Positions 1-10,098 of a stretch of DNA of 64,000 bases are shown here, piece after piece. Under the pieces are notes generated by a model. That model did no database searches. It was not told the DNA's origin and saw only the letters and a program-made list of their open reading frames with translations. Position 1 is the stretch's first letter. The number at the start of each line of letters is the position of its first letter. Origin of the DNA: Labilithrix sp. Its GTDB lineage: Bacteria; Myxococcota_A; Polyangia; Polyangiales; Polyangiaceae. The stretch covers positions 62,001 to 126,000 of the forward strand of contig JAHBWD010000007.1 of the NCBI GenBank assembly GCA_019637175.1, written 5' to 3'. A program made the position numbers and the translations under genes.

Positions 1-210
1 GGCAAGAAGCGCGTTTGCAAGTTCTGCGCGGACAAGGCCGTTCTCATCGACTACAAAGACCCGCAGGCGCTCAAGTACTTCGTGTCGGAGCGCGGCAAGG
101 TCGTCCCCCGCCGCATCAGCGGCAACTGCGCCCTGCACCAGCGCAAGGTGACGCTCGCGGTCAAGCGCGCGCGCAACATCGCGCTCCTTCCCTTCACCGT
201 CACGAGCTGA
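1..210 (+). CDS. rpsR: 30S ribosomal protein S18 (5' end missing)
   Basis: S18 binds S6 on the platform of the small ribosomal subunit. The window opens inside the gene: 69 codons are read in the first frame to TGA at 208-210, so only a few N-terminal residues are missing compared with the usual 75-90. The CKFC pair near the visible start and the later GNC identify the cysteine-bearing form of S18. rplI starts 8 nt downstream, the standard rpsF-rpsR-rplI order. Confidence 0.95.
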   Translation, partial: GKKRVCKFCADKAVLIDYKDPQALKYFVSERGKVVPRRISGNCALHQRKVTLAVKRARNIALLPFTVTS

Positions 211-218
211 GGATCATC

Positions 219-674
219 ATGGCAACGACCCTTCAGGTGGTCCTGCAGAGCGACGTCGAGAAGGTGGGAACCTCCGGCGAGCTCGTGAAGGTCCGTCCGG
301 GCTTCGCCCGCAACTACCTCATCCCGCGTGGCCTCGCCGTCCCGGCGACGACCGCCGCGATCAACCGCATCAACCACGAGAAGGCCGTCGCGATCGCGAA
401 GGCCGAGAAGAACAAGAAAGAGGCGCAGGGCGTCGCCGCGAGCATCAACGCGCTCAAGCTGACGATCGCTCGCTCCGTCGGCGAAGACGACCGCCTCTTC
501 GGCTCCGTCACCGCCAAGGAGATCGAGAGCGCGGCCAAGGCCGCGGGCGTCACGATCGACCGCAAGAAGATGCAGCTCGCCGAGCCCCTCAAGGCGCTCG
601 GCTCGTTCGAGATCCCGGTGAAGCTGATGACCGACGTCGTCGCGACGCTGAAGGTCGAGGTCGTGAAGAAGTAA
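219..674 (+). CDS. rplI: 50S ribosomal protein L9
   Basis: L9 binds 23S rRNA and helps maintain reading frame. The product is 151 aa, close to the family norm of about 150. The N-terminal RNA-binding domain is clear (VGTSGELVKV, then GFARNYLIPRG near residue 30), followed by the long charged helix rich in Lys/Glu and a C-terminal domain. The ATG at 219 is chosen because GAGG at 209-212 sits 6 nt upstream and the protein begins at the conserved strand; a longer reading into rpsR is spurious. A terminator follows 28 nt after the stop. Confidence 0.96.
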   Translation: MATTLQVVLQSDVEKVGTSGELVKVRPGFARNYLIPRGLAVPATTAAINRINHEKAVAIAKAEKNKKEAQGVAASINALKLTIARSVGEDDRLFGSVTAKEIESAAKAAGVTIDRKKMQLAEPLKALGSFEIPVKLMTDVVATLKVEVVKK

Positions 675-701
675 GTCTGCTACGTCTTCTTTCTCACGCA
701 A

Positions 702-740
702 CGAACGCCCCGGTCCGGCCGACTGGGGCGTTCGTCATTT
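702..740 (+). terminator. Hairpin terminator after rplI
   Basis: A perfect 10-bp inverted repeat (702-711 with 725-734) encloses a 13-nt loop and is followed by a short T-rich tail (TCATTT). It lies between rplI and dnaB and ends where the dnaB ribosome-binding site begins, so it may separate the ribosomal-protein operon from dnaB or attenuate read-through into it. Confidence 0.75.
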
Positions 741-753
741 GGAGGATCAGCCT

Positions 754-2229
754 GTGGAGAAGATGCGCGGATTCCGGGTGCAAGCTGTCGAGAACCCGCC
801 CGTCATCGAAGGGCGAGTGCCGCCGCACGATCTCGCGGCGGAGGCGGCCGTCCTCTCGGCGGTCATGCTCGACCCGTCGGCGCTCGACAAGGTCGTCGAG
901 CTCAAGGCCGAGTACTTCTACTCCGAGGCGCACCGGCGGATCTTCGAGGCCTGCCTCGAGCTCAAGGGCGCCGGCCAGCCCGTCGACGTCTTGCAGGTGC
1001 AGAGCTGGCTGAAGGATCGCCAGCGCCTCGCCCAGGTCGGCGGCGCCGGGTACCTGACCGAGATCCTCGACGCGGCGCCCATCGTCGCGAACGTCGCCGC
1101 GTACGGCCGGATCATTCACGAGAAGCACCGGATCCGTCAGCTCATCCTCGCGTGCCAGCGCGTCTCGGCGCAGGGCTACGTCGACTACGGCGAGCCGCAG
1201 GCGTTCATCGACGGGGCCGAGCAGGCCGTCTACAACATCGCGCGCCAGTCGACGAAGCAGAGCGTCGAGAAGCTGCTCGACGTCATGAAGAAGTCGTTCA
1301 AGCGATTGAACGACGCCGTCGCCCGCGGTGACCGCATCACCGGCGTTCCCACCGGCTTCGATCGCTTCGATCGCATGACCGCGGGCCTCCACGAGGGCGA
1401 CCTCTCGATCGTCGCCGCGCGTCCCGGCATGGGAAAGACGAGCCTCGTGCTCAACATGGCGGCGAACGTCGCGAGCCCCAAGGGCCGCGAGGTCGACGGC
1501 GATCCGAGCGATCGCTGGGAAGACGCCGGCGTCGGCTGCGTCGTCTTCTCGCTCGAGATGCCGCGCGAGCAGCTCGCGAATCGTATGGTGTGCTCCGAGG
1601 CGCGCGTCGACGTGAGCAAGATGCGCACGGGCCACCTCGGTCCGCAAGACTGGAGCAAGCTCACGCAGGCCGCGAGCTTCCTCGGCAGCCTGCCGATCTG
1701 GATCGACGACTCGCCCGGCCTGTCGATCATCGAGCTGCGCGCGAAGGTGCGGAGGCTCCAATCGGAGTACGACGTCAAGGACGACGAGGGCCGCAAGGTG
1801 CGCAAGATCGGCCTCGTCATCATCGACTACCTCCAGCTCATGAAGGGGCGCGACGGCGCGCAGTCGCGCGAGCAGGAGATCAGCGAGATCTCGCGAGGCC
1901 TCAAAGGCCTCGCCAAGGAGCTCGAGGTCCCCGTGATCGCGCTCTCTCAGCTCAATCGCGCGGTCGAGACGCGGAGCGAGAAGTCGAAGCGCCCGCTCAT
2001 CAGCGATCTGCGCGAGTCGGGCGCGATCGAGCAAGACGCCGACAACATCATCTTCATCTACCGCGACGACTACTACAACCGCGAAGACTCGGCGGAGCCG
2101 AACATCGCGGAGCTCATCATCGCGAAGCAGCGCAACGGCCCGACGGGCACCGCGAAGGTGCGCTTCGATCGGCAGTGGACGCGCTTCGACAACCTCGCCG
2201 AGGGCGAATACGAAGACGAGCCGGGCTGA
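754..2229 (+). CDS. dnaB: Replicative DNA helicase DnaB
   Basis: Hexameric 5'-3' helicase that unwinds the replication fork in the cytoplasm. An N-terminal DnaB domain (about residues 20-120) precedes a RecA-like ATPase core with Walker A GMGKT near residue 225 and Walker B VIIDYLQL near residue 355; the DNA-binding region with SQLNR and DLRESG follows. The GTG at 754 is preferred because GGAGGA (741-746) lies 7 nt upstream, giving 491 aa; an in-frame TTG at 739 would overlap that site. After the Walker A helix there is a polar insertion of roughly 15-20 residues (around SPKGREVDGDPSDRWED). No intein is present. The placement after rplI is the classical rplI-dnaB order. Confidence 0.96.
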   Translation: MEKMRGFRVQAVENPPVIEGRVPPHDLAAEAAVLSAVMLDPSALDKVVELKAEYFYSEAHRRIFEACLELKGAGQPVDVLQVQSWLKDRQRLAQVGGAGYLTEILDAAPIVANVAAYGRIIHEKHRIRQLILACQRVSAQGYVDYGEPQAFIDGAEQAVYNIARQSTKQSVEKLLDVMKKSFKRLNDAVARGDRITGVPTGFDRFDRMTAGLHEGDLSIVAARPGMGKTSLVLNMAANVASPKGREVDGDPSDRWEDAGVGCVVFSLEMPREQLANRMVCSEARVDVSKMRTGHLGPQDWSKLTQAASFLGSLPIWIDDSPGLSIIELRAKVRRLQSEYDVKDDEGRKVRKIGLVIIDYLQLMKGRDGAQSREQEISEISRGLKGLAKELEVPVIALSQLNRAVETRSEKSKRPLISDLRESGAIEQDADNIIFIYRDDYYNREDSAEPNIAELIIAKQRNGPTGTAKVRFDRQWTRFDNLAEGEYEDEPG

Positions 2230-2233
2230 GCCT

Positions 2234-2719
2234 CTACCAGGCCCACTTGTCGCTGCGCGCGACCGTGTCGATGCGCGTGACGACGGCCTCGGCTTCTTCG
2301 GGCGGACAGCCGATGGCGTGGGTCAGCGTCTTCGTCTTGCCGTGGTGTTTGACCGTGATCTTGGCGCGCGGCTTGTCGCTCGCGCAGGCCGGCTGCTCCT
2401 GGAGATCGAAGAAGCCGCGCTGCTCGATCTCGTCGGCGAGGGCGATGGCGTCCATCTGCTGGATGTGATTCTCGCGGCGGCGCGCCTTGGTGGTGTCGAT
2501 GACGACGTTGCCGTCGCCGAAGATCGTCACGCGATAGACCGGGCAGTCGCCGTAGCACTGGCTGCGATCGAGCTCGATGACCGTGTCTCGCGCGACTTGC
2601 GAGGGCGGCGGCTCGGGCGGGGGCTCGAGGCCGGCCTTCACGCAGCCGAGGCAGGCGAGAGCGGAGATCGCGAGGACGGAGACAGCCGAGCCAACCGAGC
2701 CGAGACGAGAGAGCCGCAT
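2234..2719 (-). CDS. Exported DUF6438-like lipoprotein
   Basis: A 161-aa protein with a hydrophobic leader (about residues 8-24) containing two cysteines (LACLGC), so export and lipidation are probable though the lipobox is not textbook. The body carries a pattern I recall from the DUF6438 family: an I-x-L-x-R stretch, C-x2-G-x-C-P-V-Y (CYGDCPVYRVTI) and a following G-x-G-x-V strand. Two further cysteines near the C terminus could form disulfides. It converges on dnaB with 4 nt between stops. Function is unknown; the family assignment is from pattern memory. Confidence 0.72.
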   Translation of the reverse strand: MRLSRLGSVGSAVSVLAISALACLGCVKAGLEPPPEPPPSQVARDTVIELDRSQCYGDCPVYRVTIFGDGNVVIDTTKARRRENHIQQMDAIALADEIEQRGFFDLQEQPACASDKPRAKITVKHHGKTKTLTHAIGCPPEEAEAVVTRIDTVARSDKWAW

Positions 2720-2762
2720 GCGCTGAGCGTAGTCGTGAAAGGGGCCGGCGCGATCGAGAAAA

Positions 2763-3941
2763 GTGCTACAAAAGGCTGCCTTGTCGTCGCTTGCAGGTCA
2801 GACCCCGCTCGCCGATCTCCTGGAGACGCGACGCGTGCTCGTCACGGTCGGCGCGGGCGGCGTCGGGAAGACGACGACGGCCGCCGCGATCGGCGTGGCC
2901 GCGGCGCGGCGGGGAAAGCGCGTCCTCTGCCTGACGATCGATCCGGCCAAGCGCCTCGCCGAGAGCCTCGGGATCGCCGAGATGCGCACCGAGGCGGCGA
3001 CGATCGATCCCGCGCGCTTCGCCGCGGCCGGCGTGCCCCTGAGCGGCAGCCTCACGGCGATGATGCTCGACACGAAGCGCACCTTCGACGAGCTCGTCGT
3101 GAAGTACTCGTCGAGCCAAGAGAAGGCCGACCGCCTGCTCTCGAACAAGCTCTATCAGTACGTCTCCACGTCGCTCGCCGGGACGCAGGAGTACATGGCG
3201 ATGGAGAAGCTCGTCGCCGTGAAGGACGATCCTCGCTACGACCTCATCGTCCTCGACACGCCGCCCACCGCGAACGCGCTCGACTTCCTCGACGCGCCGG
3301 AGCGCCTCAAGGAGGCGCTCGACTCGGCCACGATGAAGTGGTTCGTGCAGGCGTTCCAGACGAGCGGGAAGTTCTCGCTCAACCTGATCGCGAAGAGCGC
3401 GGGGACGATCCTCCGCACGATCGGGCGCATCACCGGCGGCGGCTTCCTCGAGGCGATGGCCGAGTTCATCGCCGAGCTGAACGATCTGTTCGGCGGCTTC
3501 AAGGAGCGCGCGGTGCGCGTCGAGGCCGCGCTCCGCGGGCCCGAGATCGCCTTCGTGCTGGTGACGAGCGCGTCGCCGCCGAGCATCCAGGAGGTGCTCT
3601 ACTTCTCGGAGCGCCTCACCCAAGCGAGCATGCCTCACGGCGCCTTCGTCGTGAATCGCTTCCACCTGCCGCCGCCGCACGCCGAGGGCGTCACCGCGGC
3701 CGACGCGGCGAGCGCGATCGCGGGGCGCCGCCTCGCGGTGGAAGACGACGCGCCGGCGCGCTTCGTGCGCGCGCACACCGACGCCGTGCGCCTCGCGGCG
3801 CTCGACGCTCATCACCTGCGGGCGCTCCAGGGCGCGGCGGGTGACACGCCGATCGTGAGGGTGGCGGAGCTCGAGAGCGACGTCCACGATCTCGCCCTCC
3901 TCGCCGAGCTCGGCGAGGTCCTCATGGGCAGCGGCGTCTGA
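2763..3941 (+). CDS. ArsA/GET3-family ATPase
   Basis: Soluble P-loop ATPase of the deviant Walker A class that includes ArsA and the tail-anchored-protein targeting factor Get3. Seen: GAGGVGKTT at residues 30-38, a switch-like TIDPAKRLAES near 59-67, and DTPPTANAL near 164, the position of the family DTAPTGHT signature. The length (392 aa) fits a single-domain protein. No arsenite-efflux genes are adjacent, so arsenic resistance is not indicated. The GTG at 2763 has no convincing Shine-Dalgarno sequence; TTG at 2781 is an alternative. It is divergent from the lipoprotein at 2234-2719. Confidence 0.85.
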   Translation: MLQKAALSSLAGQTPLADLLETRRVLVTVGAGGVGKTTTAAAIGVAAARRGKRVLCLTIDPAKRLAESLGIAEMRTEAATIDPARFAAAGVPLSGSLTAMMLDTKRTFDELVVKYSSSQEKADRLLSNKLYQYVSTSLAGTQEYMAMEKLVAVKDDPRYDLIVLDTPPTANALDFLDAPERLKEALDSATMKWFVQAFQTSGKFSLNLIAKSAGTILRTIGRITGGGFLEAMAEFIAELNDLFGGFKERAVRVEAALRGPEIAFVLVTSASPPSIQEVLYFSERLTQASMPHGAFVVNRFHLPPPHAEGVTAADAASAIAGRRLAVEDDAPARFVRAHTDAVRLAALDAHHLRALQGAAGDTPIVRVAELESDVHDLALLAELGEVLMGSGV

Positions 3942-3969
3942 CGCGGCCGCTACCCGCCGGCGAGTCGCC

Positions 3970-4449
3970 TCAACGGATCGTGCTGCAGTTTCCCGGGAGC
4001 GGTTCGCAGGAGGGCGAGCACGTCACGGCGCCGCCGCACTGCAGGGCGCAGCCCTGCGTGCACGCCGTCTGTCGGCACGCCTGCGTTCGCTCGCACGTCG
4101 AGCGGCAGTCGTTGCCCGCGCACGCGAGGTTGCACTCCTTCGCGCCTGCGCACTCCATCCGGCAGCCGCCGCCCGCGCACGTGGCGTTGCAGACGGCGTT
4201 GTTCTCGCAGACGAAGACGCACTTTCCGCCCGGGCAGTCGAAGTTGCACGTCGCGGCGCCGCGGCAGGTCATCCTGCACTCGCCTTGCGTGCCGCCGCTG
4301 CACGCCTCGGTGCACGCCTCCGGCGCCGCGCAGGTGCACGGCGACTCCTTGGTGCAACGCGGCGCGACGTCGTCCGCGCACGCCGGCGTCGCCGCGACCG
4401 CGATCGCGCCCACCATGAACAACGACATCCCCCACCACGCTCTCTTCAT
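3970..4449 (-). CDS. Exported cysteine-ladder protein
   Basis: A 159-aa protein with a signal peptide (MKRAWWG start, hydrophobic to about residue 24). The mature part has roughly 27 cysteines in 135 residues. Their spacing is regular: C-x3-C alternating with gaps of 4 and 5, giving a unit of 19 residues (x3, x4, x3, x5) repeated about three times, with slightly irregular copies at both ends. This suggests a disulfide-stapled rod outside the cytoplasm. Its ATG overlaps the der stop (ATGA, 4446-4449), so it is translationally coupled to der, although nothing in it suggests a role in ribosome assembly. No family is recognised with confidence. Confidence 0.8.
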   Translation of the reverse strand: MKRAWWGMSLFMVGAIAVAATPACADDVAPRCTKESPCTCAAPEACTEACSGGTQGECRMTCRGAATCNFDCPGGKCVFVCENNAVCNATCAGGGCRMECAGAKECNLACAGNDCRSTCERTQACRQTACTQGCALQCGGAVTCSPSCEPLPGNCSTIR

Positions 4450-5936
4450 CGCGACTTCCCCCGCGGTCTTCGGTTCGGACCCCCCGGCGCCGCCTTGGCC
4501 TCGGGCGCGCTCTCTTCGCCGTCTTCGTTGCCTTCGTTGCGTTCGCTCTTGGCGCCGCCGCGGCCGCGCCGGCGCTCGCGGTAGACGACCCGGATGGGCA
4601 CGCCCTCGAAGCCGAAGTGCTGGCGGAGCTGATTGACGACGAAGCGCTGATAAGAAAAGTGCACCGAGTCGGGCGAGCTCGCGATGACGACGAACACCGG
4701 CGGCGAGGTCTCGGCCTGGGTGATGTAGTAGAGGCGCGGGGCGCGGCCGCCCATCGTCGGGGGCGGCCGCGTGTCGAGCACCTGCTCGAAGAAGCGGTTC
4801 AGCTCGCCCGTCCCGATGCGCGCGTGGAACGCGTCGCTCACCTCGCCGATCTTCGTGAACAGCTCGCCGAGGCCGCGCCCCGTCTTCGCGCTCGTGTGGA
4901 CGATCGACACGAAAGGCGCGAAGGAGATCTTCTCCCGCGCCGCCGTCTCCGCCTTGGCGAGCTCGGCCTTCGAGAGGAGATCGGTCTTGTTGAGCGCGAT
5001 GATCATCGCGCGGCCGCGATCGGCGGCGAGGCCGAGGATCTTCGCGTCTTGCTCGGCGACCCCTTCTTGCGCGTCGCAGAGGAGCACGACCACGCTCGAG
5101 CGCTCCATCGCCTTGACCGCGGAGTGCACGCTCGCGAACTCGATCTGATCGTAGGCCTTCGTGACCTTGCCCTTGCGGCGGAGACCCGCGGTGTCGACGA
5201 AGATGTAGCGCTTGCCTTCGCGCTCCACGAGCGCGTCGATGGCGTCGCGCGTCGTGCCGGGGCGCGCGTCGACGATCATCCGATCCTCGCCGAGGACGCG
5301 GTTCATCAAGCTCGACTTGCCCGCGTTCGGGCGGCCGACGATGGCGATCCGCGGGACGAAGGCGTCTTCCGCGGCGAGCGTACGCTTCGGCGGGAGCGCG
5401 GCGACGATCGCGGCCTCGAGCTCGCCGACGCCGCGACCGTGGAGGCCGCTCACGGGGAAGACCTTCTCGACCCCGAGCCGATAGACCTCGAACGCGTCGG
5501 CGTCGACCTTCGGCGAGTCGGCCTTGTTCGCGGCGAAGAGGACGGGCTTGTCGGCCTTGCGGAGGAGCCCCACGGCGACGCGGTCGGCGCTGGTGAGCGG
5601 GACGGTCGCGTCGCTCACGAAGACGACGACGTCGGCCTCGGCGATCGCCGATTTGACGTGGCGGGTGATCCCGCTCTTCATCGGATCGTCGCTGTCGGGA
5701 TCGAAGCCGCCCGTGTCGACGAGCGTGTAGTCGCGGCCGAACGCGGAGGTGTCGGTGTAGTTGCGATCGCGTGTGACCCCGGGCTCGTCGTGGACGATCG
5801 CGAGGCGCTTGCGCGCGAGGCGGTTGAAGAGCGTCGACTTGCCCACGTTCGGCCGGCCCACGATCGCGACCAGCGGGAGGCCGTGCTCGCCCGCAGGCAG
5901 CGCCCGAGAGACCGCGCGCCGCTGATGCCTCGTCAT
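4446..5936 (-). CDS. der: GTPase Der (EngA), 50S subunit assembly
   Basis: Ribosome-assembly GTPase with two tandem G domains and a C-terminal KH-like domain. The first P-loop is GRPNVGKS (residues 27-34) with DTGGF as G3; the second is GRPNAGKS near residue 200 with [10 protein letters not shown], the Der-specific second switch; NKTD is the second G4. The KH-like region ends near [11 protein letters not shown], followed by a basic/acidic tail of about 50 residues. The product is 496 aa. The ATG at 5936 overlaps the era stop by 4 nt and the der stop overlaps the next ATG likewise, making era-der-Cys-rich a coupled operon. Confidence 0.96.
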   Translation of the reverse strand: MTRHQRRAVSRALPAGEHGLPLVAIVGRPNVGKSTLFNRLARKRLAIVHDEPGVTRDRNYTDTSAFGRDYTLVDTGGFDPDSDDPMKSGITRHVKSAIAEADVVVFVSDATVPLTSADRVAVGLLRKADKPVLFAANKADSPKVDADAFEVYRLGVEKVFPVSGLHGRGVGELEAAIVAALPPKRTLAAEDAFVPRIAIVGRPNAGKSSLMNRVLGEDRMIVDARPGTTRDAIDALVEREGKRYIFVDTAGLRRKGKVTKAYDQIEFASVHSAVKAMERSSVVVLLCDAQEGVAEQDAKILGLAADRGRAMIIALNKTDLLSKAELAKAETAAREKISFAPFVSIVHTSAKTGRGLGELFTKIGEVSDAFHARIGTGELNRFFEQVLDTRPPPTMGGRAPRLYYITQAETSPPVFVVIASSPDSVHFSYQRFVVNQLRQHFGFEGVPIRVVYRERRRGRGGAKSERNEGNEDGEESAPEAKAAPGGPNRRPRGKSR

Positions 5937-6937
5937 GCGACACCCCGTCCCTTGCGCGCCTTGCGCGCCTTCGGTTTCGCGCCTTCGGCGACGCCCATGT
6001 CGGTGAGGCGCGCCTCGTCGTCGAACCACTTCGGCGTCGCGCGCACGAACGTCTGGAGGTGCACCTTGCGGCCGATGAGCGCTTCGGCGCGCTTGCGCGC
6101 GGCGGTGCCGATCGACGCGAGCATCTTGCCCCCGTCGCCGATGATGATGCCCTTGTGCGACTCCTTCGCCACGTGGACGGTGACGGAGATTCGAACGTCC
6201 TTCGTGCCCTCCTCGAACGACTCCACGGTCACGGCGACGCCGTGGGGCACCTCTTGGCGCGTCCGGCGGAGGACCTGCTCGCGCACGAGCTCGGCGACGA
6301 AGAACCTGAGCGGTTTGTCGCTGAGCTCGTCGGGATCGAAGAGGGGCTCTCCCGGCGGCAGGAGCTTCGCCGCCTCGGAGAGGACGCGGCCCATGCCGTC
6401 GCCCGCGAGCGCGCTCACCGGGATGACCGCGGCGAGCGCGCGCTCCTTGCCGAACGCCTCGAGGAGCGGGAAGAGGTGCGTCTTGTTGCGGACGCGGTCG
6501 ATCTTGTTGAGCACGAGGATCGTCGGCGTCGTCTCGGGGATGCTCTTCAAGATCTCGCGGTCCTCGTCGCGGACGGTGTTCGCGACGGTGCCGTCGGGAC
6601 GCGCGTCGACGTCGGTGACGAAGACGGCGACGTCGCTGTCGCTCGCCGCGCCGCGCGCGAGCTCGTTCATGCGTTGCCCCAGCTTGTGGCGAGGTCGATG
6701 AAGCCCCGGCGTGTCGAGGAAGACGAACTGCACGCCGCCCTCCGTGAGGATGCCGGCGATCCGATCGCGCGTCGTCTGCGGGTGGGGGCTCGTGATCGCG
6801 ATGCGCGTGCCCAGCAAGGCGTTGAGCAGGGTGCTCTTGCCCACGTTCGGGCGCCCCACGAGCGCGATGGTGCCGGCCCTCGGGCGCGCCCCTTCGCTCG
6901 TCCGCGGACGGGCGTTGTCCTTGCTCTTCGCGGGCAT
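5933..6937 (-). CDS. era: GTPase Era, 16S rRNA maturation
   Basis: Membrane-associated GTPase that binds the 3' end of 16S rRNA through a KH domain. P-loop GRPNVGKS is at residues 28-35, DTPGLHRP is the G3 region, NKID the G4, and [11 protein letters not shown] near residue 263 is the KH signature. The product is 334 aa, slightly longer than E. coli Era because of about 20 extra N-terminal residues and a Lys/Arg-rich C-terminal tail. The ATG at 6937 is chosen because longer readings run upstream into unrelated sequence. First gene of the era-der operon; divergent from the glycosyltransferase at 7010. Confidence 0.95.
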   Translation of the reverse strand: MPAKSKDNARPRTSEGARPRAGTIALVGRPNVGKSTLLNALLGTRIAITSPHPQTTRDRIAGILTEGGVQFVFLDTPGLHRPRHKLGQRMNELARGAASDSDVAVFVTDVDARPDGTVANTVRDEDREILKSIPETTPTILVLNKIDRVRNKTHLFPLLEAFGKERALAAVIPVSALAGDGMGRVLSEAAKLLPPGEPLFDPDELSDKPLRFFVAELVREQVLRRTRQEVPHGVAVTVESFEEGTKDVRISVTVHVAKESHKGIIIGDGGKMLASIGTAARKRAEALIGRKVHLQTFVRATPKWFDDEARLTDMGVAEGAKPKARKARKGRGVA

Positions 6938-7009
6938 GGAGCGGGTGCCATACCACAACCGCTCGGGGCGCTTGCGGAGATCGGCGGACAAACGTAATAG
7001 ATTCCGCCT

Positions 7010-10003
7010 ATGGCCGAGCCCGAACCGCCGAACGAGACCGAGGACGCGAGCGATTCCGAGCGCGACCAGGACGACGACGAGGCGTCGCCGCGAGGCGCGA
7101 CCGAGGCTGAGCCCGCGCCCGAGCCCGCGCCCGACGCGCCCGAGGAGGCGCCCTTCGTCGACGGTGACGAAGGCTCGGGCCGCCGCTGGCTGCCGCTCGC
7201 GATCGCGATCGCGATGCCGGTCCTCTTCTTCTTCGTTCTCCCGCCGCTGACGCGCGCGGGCCTCTGGGATCCGCACGAGCTCAACGTCGCCGATCTCGCG
7301 CGAAGGATCGCGCTCAACCTCCACGGCGCGTCGACCCTCGCGCTCGAGGGGGCCGACAACTCGCTCCCGCACCTCAACGATCTCGGGCGGCCGCAGCTTC
7401 CGTTCACCTCGATCGCGCTCGGCTTCAAGCTCTTCGGCCTGCACGAGTGGGCGGGGCGTGCGCCGCTCGCGATCTGGGCGCTGCTCGGCGTGCTGGCCAC
7501 CTACGGCTTCGTCTCGCGCCTCGTCGATCGCCGCGCGGGCGTCTTCAGCGCCGTCGTCCTCACGACGATGCCGCTCTTCTTCGTCCAGGCGCGGACGATG
7601 CTGGGCGACGTCGTGATGATGAGCGCGTTCGCGATGGCGTTCGGCGGCCTGCTCGTCGCCGTCTTCGATCGTGGTAACGACGGCGAGCGCAACACGGCCG
7701 CCCGCGGGGCGTGGCTCGTCATCGCGATCCTCGGGCTCGTGAGCGGCTTCTTCACGCGCGGCGGCCTCATCGGCGTGGGCGCGCCCGCGCTCGGCGTGGG
7801 CTTCGCCTACGTCCTCTCGGTCGCCAACCCGAGCAAGCCGAGCCAGGCGCGGCATCACGACGGGATGTCCCACGCCGTCGGGGCGCTCGCGCTCGCCGTC
7901 GGGCTGACGGCCTCGTGGTACGCGATCTCGGCGCTCGGCGGTCCTCGCTCGCCGGATCTCGACCCGTGGATCGGCGCGATGGTGCGGCCCCCCAACAAGT
8001 ACCCGACGTTCGACTTCACGATCGGTCACATCGCCGCCGGGCTCCTCCCGTGGAGCGCGTTCGCGCCGTTCGCGTTCGGCCGCCTGTTCATGGCCCCGGT
8101 CGCGTCGTCGCGCGGCAACACGGCCGACGCGTTCACGCGCGAGAGCCAGACGCGCCTCGCGCTCCTCGTCGGCGTCGGCGTCGCGTTCGTGGCGCACGGC
8201 TGGCTCGCGGCGCGCACCGATCTCGTGGCCTTCGCGGGGCCCGCGGCGATCGCGGCCGCCTGCGGTATCGCGCTCCGCGACTACGAGCGCGGCGCGCACG
8301 CGTCCGTCGCCGTCGGGGTCGGCACAGCGGTGTTCCTCGGCCTGTTCCATCACGAGCTTCACAAGCTGCCGGAGAAGGCGTTCAACGCGTTCGCCGTCGC
8401 CGGCGCGACGTTTCCCGAAACCTTCAAGGCGCACTCGCTGTCGATCTGGACGGCGGTGCTCGTCGGCTTCGCGGGCCTCGCGTTCCTCACGATGGTCGAG
8501 CGATCGTCGGATCGCGCGCCCTTCGCCCCGAAGAGCTACCTGAAGGTCCTGCTCGAGCTGCGTGACGCGTGGGACGGCATGCTCGCGCTCGCCTATTTCG
8601 CCATGGTGGCCGGGGCGTCGCTCGCCGGGCTCGCCGTCTGGATCGGCGCGCGCCAGCACGCGCGATGGCTGCCCACGCTCTCGTCGCAGATGCGCGACGC
8701 CGTCCTCAACGCGTGGTGGATCACCGCGTTCGTGCCCCTCGCGGTCATCTTCGGCATCTTCTTCTGGTGCGACGTCTGGCTCTGGGCGTTCGGCCGAGCG
8801 CAGACGACGCCGGGCGCGTCGCCGCGCCTCACGCGCGGCTTCGAGCCGTTCGAGGATCTCGCGGCGGAGATCAAGGCCGGGCGCGTCGGCGTGACGGTCC
8901 CGAAGCTCGTGCTCGGCAAGCTCGTCGTCACCAAGGAGAAGCTCGAAGACGGCGTCGGCCCGACCGCGCTCTTGCTCCTCGCGCCGCTCATGTACCTCCA
9001 GGTCCCGGGGCTCGTCTTCGGGGTCCTCTACATGCAGGGCGTGCGTCCGTTCGTCGCCGCGGCCTTCGCGCTCCCGGCTGGCGTCGCGCTCTTTCTCGCG
9101 CTCGGCGTCCTCGGCGATCTGCTCCGCGGCAGCCGCGCCGCGTTCTTCGTCGTCTCCGCCACCGTCCTCGGGGCCGTGCTCTGCTTCTCCTATTACCCCG
9201 CGCTCGCCAACCAGCTCTCACCCAAGGAGGTCTTCGAGAGCTACCAGCGGATCCACAAAGACGGCGAGCCGCTCGCGCTCTTCGGCGTCGGCGGGCGAAC
9301 AGCGGCGTACTACGCCGGCGGTCAGCCGATGATCCTGAAGGACGCGAACGCGGCGCACGACTGGCTCATGAGCGGCGATCCCGCGAGCCGCCGCTTCCTC
9401 GCGGTGCGCGCCGAGGAGCTGCCGCGCCTCAATCGCATCTACCGCGAGCGCGCGCAGACGGGGAAGAACCTCCCGGTGCTCGACGCGCGATCGAGCCAGA
9501 TCATTCTCGTCGCCTCGTCGCTGCGCGAAGGCGAGAAGAACGACAATCCGCTCGGTCGCATCGTGCTCTCCGAGATGCCGAAGCCGCAGCGGAAGCTCGA
9601 CGTCAACATGGAGGACAAGCTCCAGGTGCTCGGCTACGACATCACCGACGTCGGCGGCAAGCTGGTCGAGCACGTCGCGCCGGGCAAGAAGTACCACATG
9701 CGGACTTACTACAAGGTGCTCGCGCCCGTGGGCACCGAGTGGGAAGCGTTCATCCACATCGACGGCTTCCACCGTCGCCACAACGGCGATCACAAAGTCT
9801 GCGAGGGGAAGTATCCGATGTCGCTGTGGCTCAAGGACGACTTGATCATGGACGATCACGAGTTCACCCTCGAGCCGAACTTCAGCCCCGGCCCGTACAC
9901 GCTCTACTTCGGTCTCTTCGTCGGCGACAGTCGTCTGAAGGTGCGCAGCGGTCCTTCCGACGGCGACAACCGCGTCAACGGCGGCGCGCTGCGGGTTCAG
10001 TAG
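7010..10003 (+). CDS. Large ArnT/PMT-like membrane glycosyltransferase
   Basis: A 997-aa polytopic membrane protein. An acidic, Pro/Ala-rich cytoplasmic leader of about 60 residues precedes the first TM helix; just after it comes [15 protein letters not shown], in the position of the acidic catalytic loop of GT39/ArnT-type lipid-linked sugar transferases, then [13 protein letters not shown], like the GRPPL region of that family. About a dozen hydrophobic segments follow to residue ~740, and a soluble C-terminal domain of about 180 residues with beta-rich character ends the protein. It probably transfers a polyprenyl-phosphate sugar to an envelope acceptor; donor and acceptor cannot be told. 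A weak promoter (TTGCGG-17-TAATAG, 6972-7000) precedes it. Confidence 0.82.
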   Translation: MAEPEPPNETEDASDSERDQDDDEASPRGATEAEPAPEPAPDAPEEAPFVDGDEGSGRRWLPLAIAIAMPVLFFFVLPPLTRAGLWDPHELNVADLARRIALNLHGASTLALEGADNSLPHLNDLGRPQLPFTSIALGFKLFGLHEWAGRAPLAIWALLGVLATYGFVSRLVDRRAGVFSAVVLTTMPLFFVQARTMLGDVVMMSAFAMAFGGLLVAVFDRGNDGERNTAARGAWLVIAILGLVSGFFTRGGLIGVGAPALGVGFAYVLSVANPSKPSQARHHDGMSHAVGALALAVGLTASWYAISALGGPRSPDLDPWIGAMVRPPNKYPTFDFTIGHIAAGLLPWSAFAPFAFGRLFMAPVASSRGNTADAFTRESQTRLALLVGVGVAFVAHGWLAARTDLVAFAGPAAIAAACGIALRDYERGAHASVAVGVGTAVFLGLFHHELHKLPEKAFNAFAVAGATFPETFKAHSLSIWTAVLVGFAGLAFLTMVERSSDRAPFAPKSYLKVLLELRDAWDGMLALAYFAMVAGASLAGLAVWIGARQHARWLPTLSSQMRDAVLNAWWITAFVPLAVIFGIFFWCDVWLWAFGRAQTTPGASPRLTRGFEPFEDLAAEIKAGRVGVTVPKLVLGKLVVTKEKLEDGVGPTALLLLAPLMYLQVPGLVFGVLYMQGVRPFVAAAFALPAGVALFLALGVLGDLLRGSRAAFFVVSATVLGAVLCFSYYPALANQLSPKEVFESYQRIHKDGEPLALFGVGGRTAAYYAGGQPMILKDANAAHDWLMSGDPASRRFLAVRAEELPRLNRIYRERAQTGKNLPVLDARSSQIILVASSLREGEKNDNPLGRIVLSEMPKPQRKLDVNMEDKLQVLGYDITDVGGKLVEHVAPGKKYHMRTYYKVLAPVGTEWEAFIHIDGFHRRHNGDHKVCEGKYPMSLWLKDDLIMDDHEFTLEPNFSPGPYTLYFGLFVGDSRLKVRSGPSDGDNRVNGGALRVQ

Positions 10004-10098
10004 CGGCGCAGCGAGCGGTCATCTGCGACCGCGTCCAGAAGGGCTGAGCGTTTTCGGCTGGCGGCCATTTCAATGCCGAGCTATGCGCGCGGTGCATC

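Noticed and set aside
694..2034. A 446-codon frame antisense to dnaB
   Set aside because: dnaB has all helicase motifs in the plus frame; the antisense frame shows no domain.
2763..3941. Arsenic resistance role for the ArsA-like ATPase
   Set aside because: No ArsB, ArsR, ArsC or ArsD neighbour and no metalloid-binding Cys triad noticed; only the ATPase family is claimed.
5933..8659. A 908-codon minus-strand reading that extends era upstream
   Set aside because: The extra part is antisense to the glycosyltransferase and of low-complexity Arg/Glu/Asp composition; the Era domains begin at the ATG at 6937.
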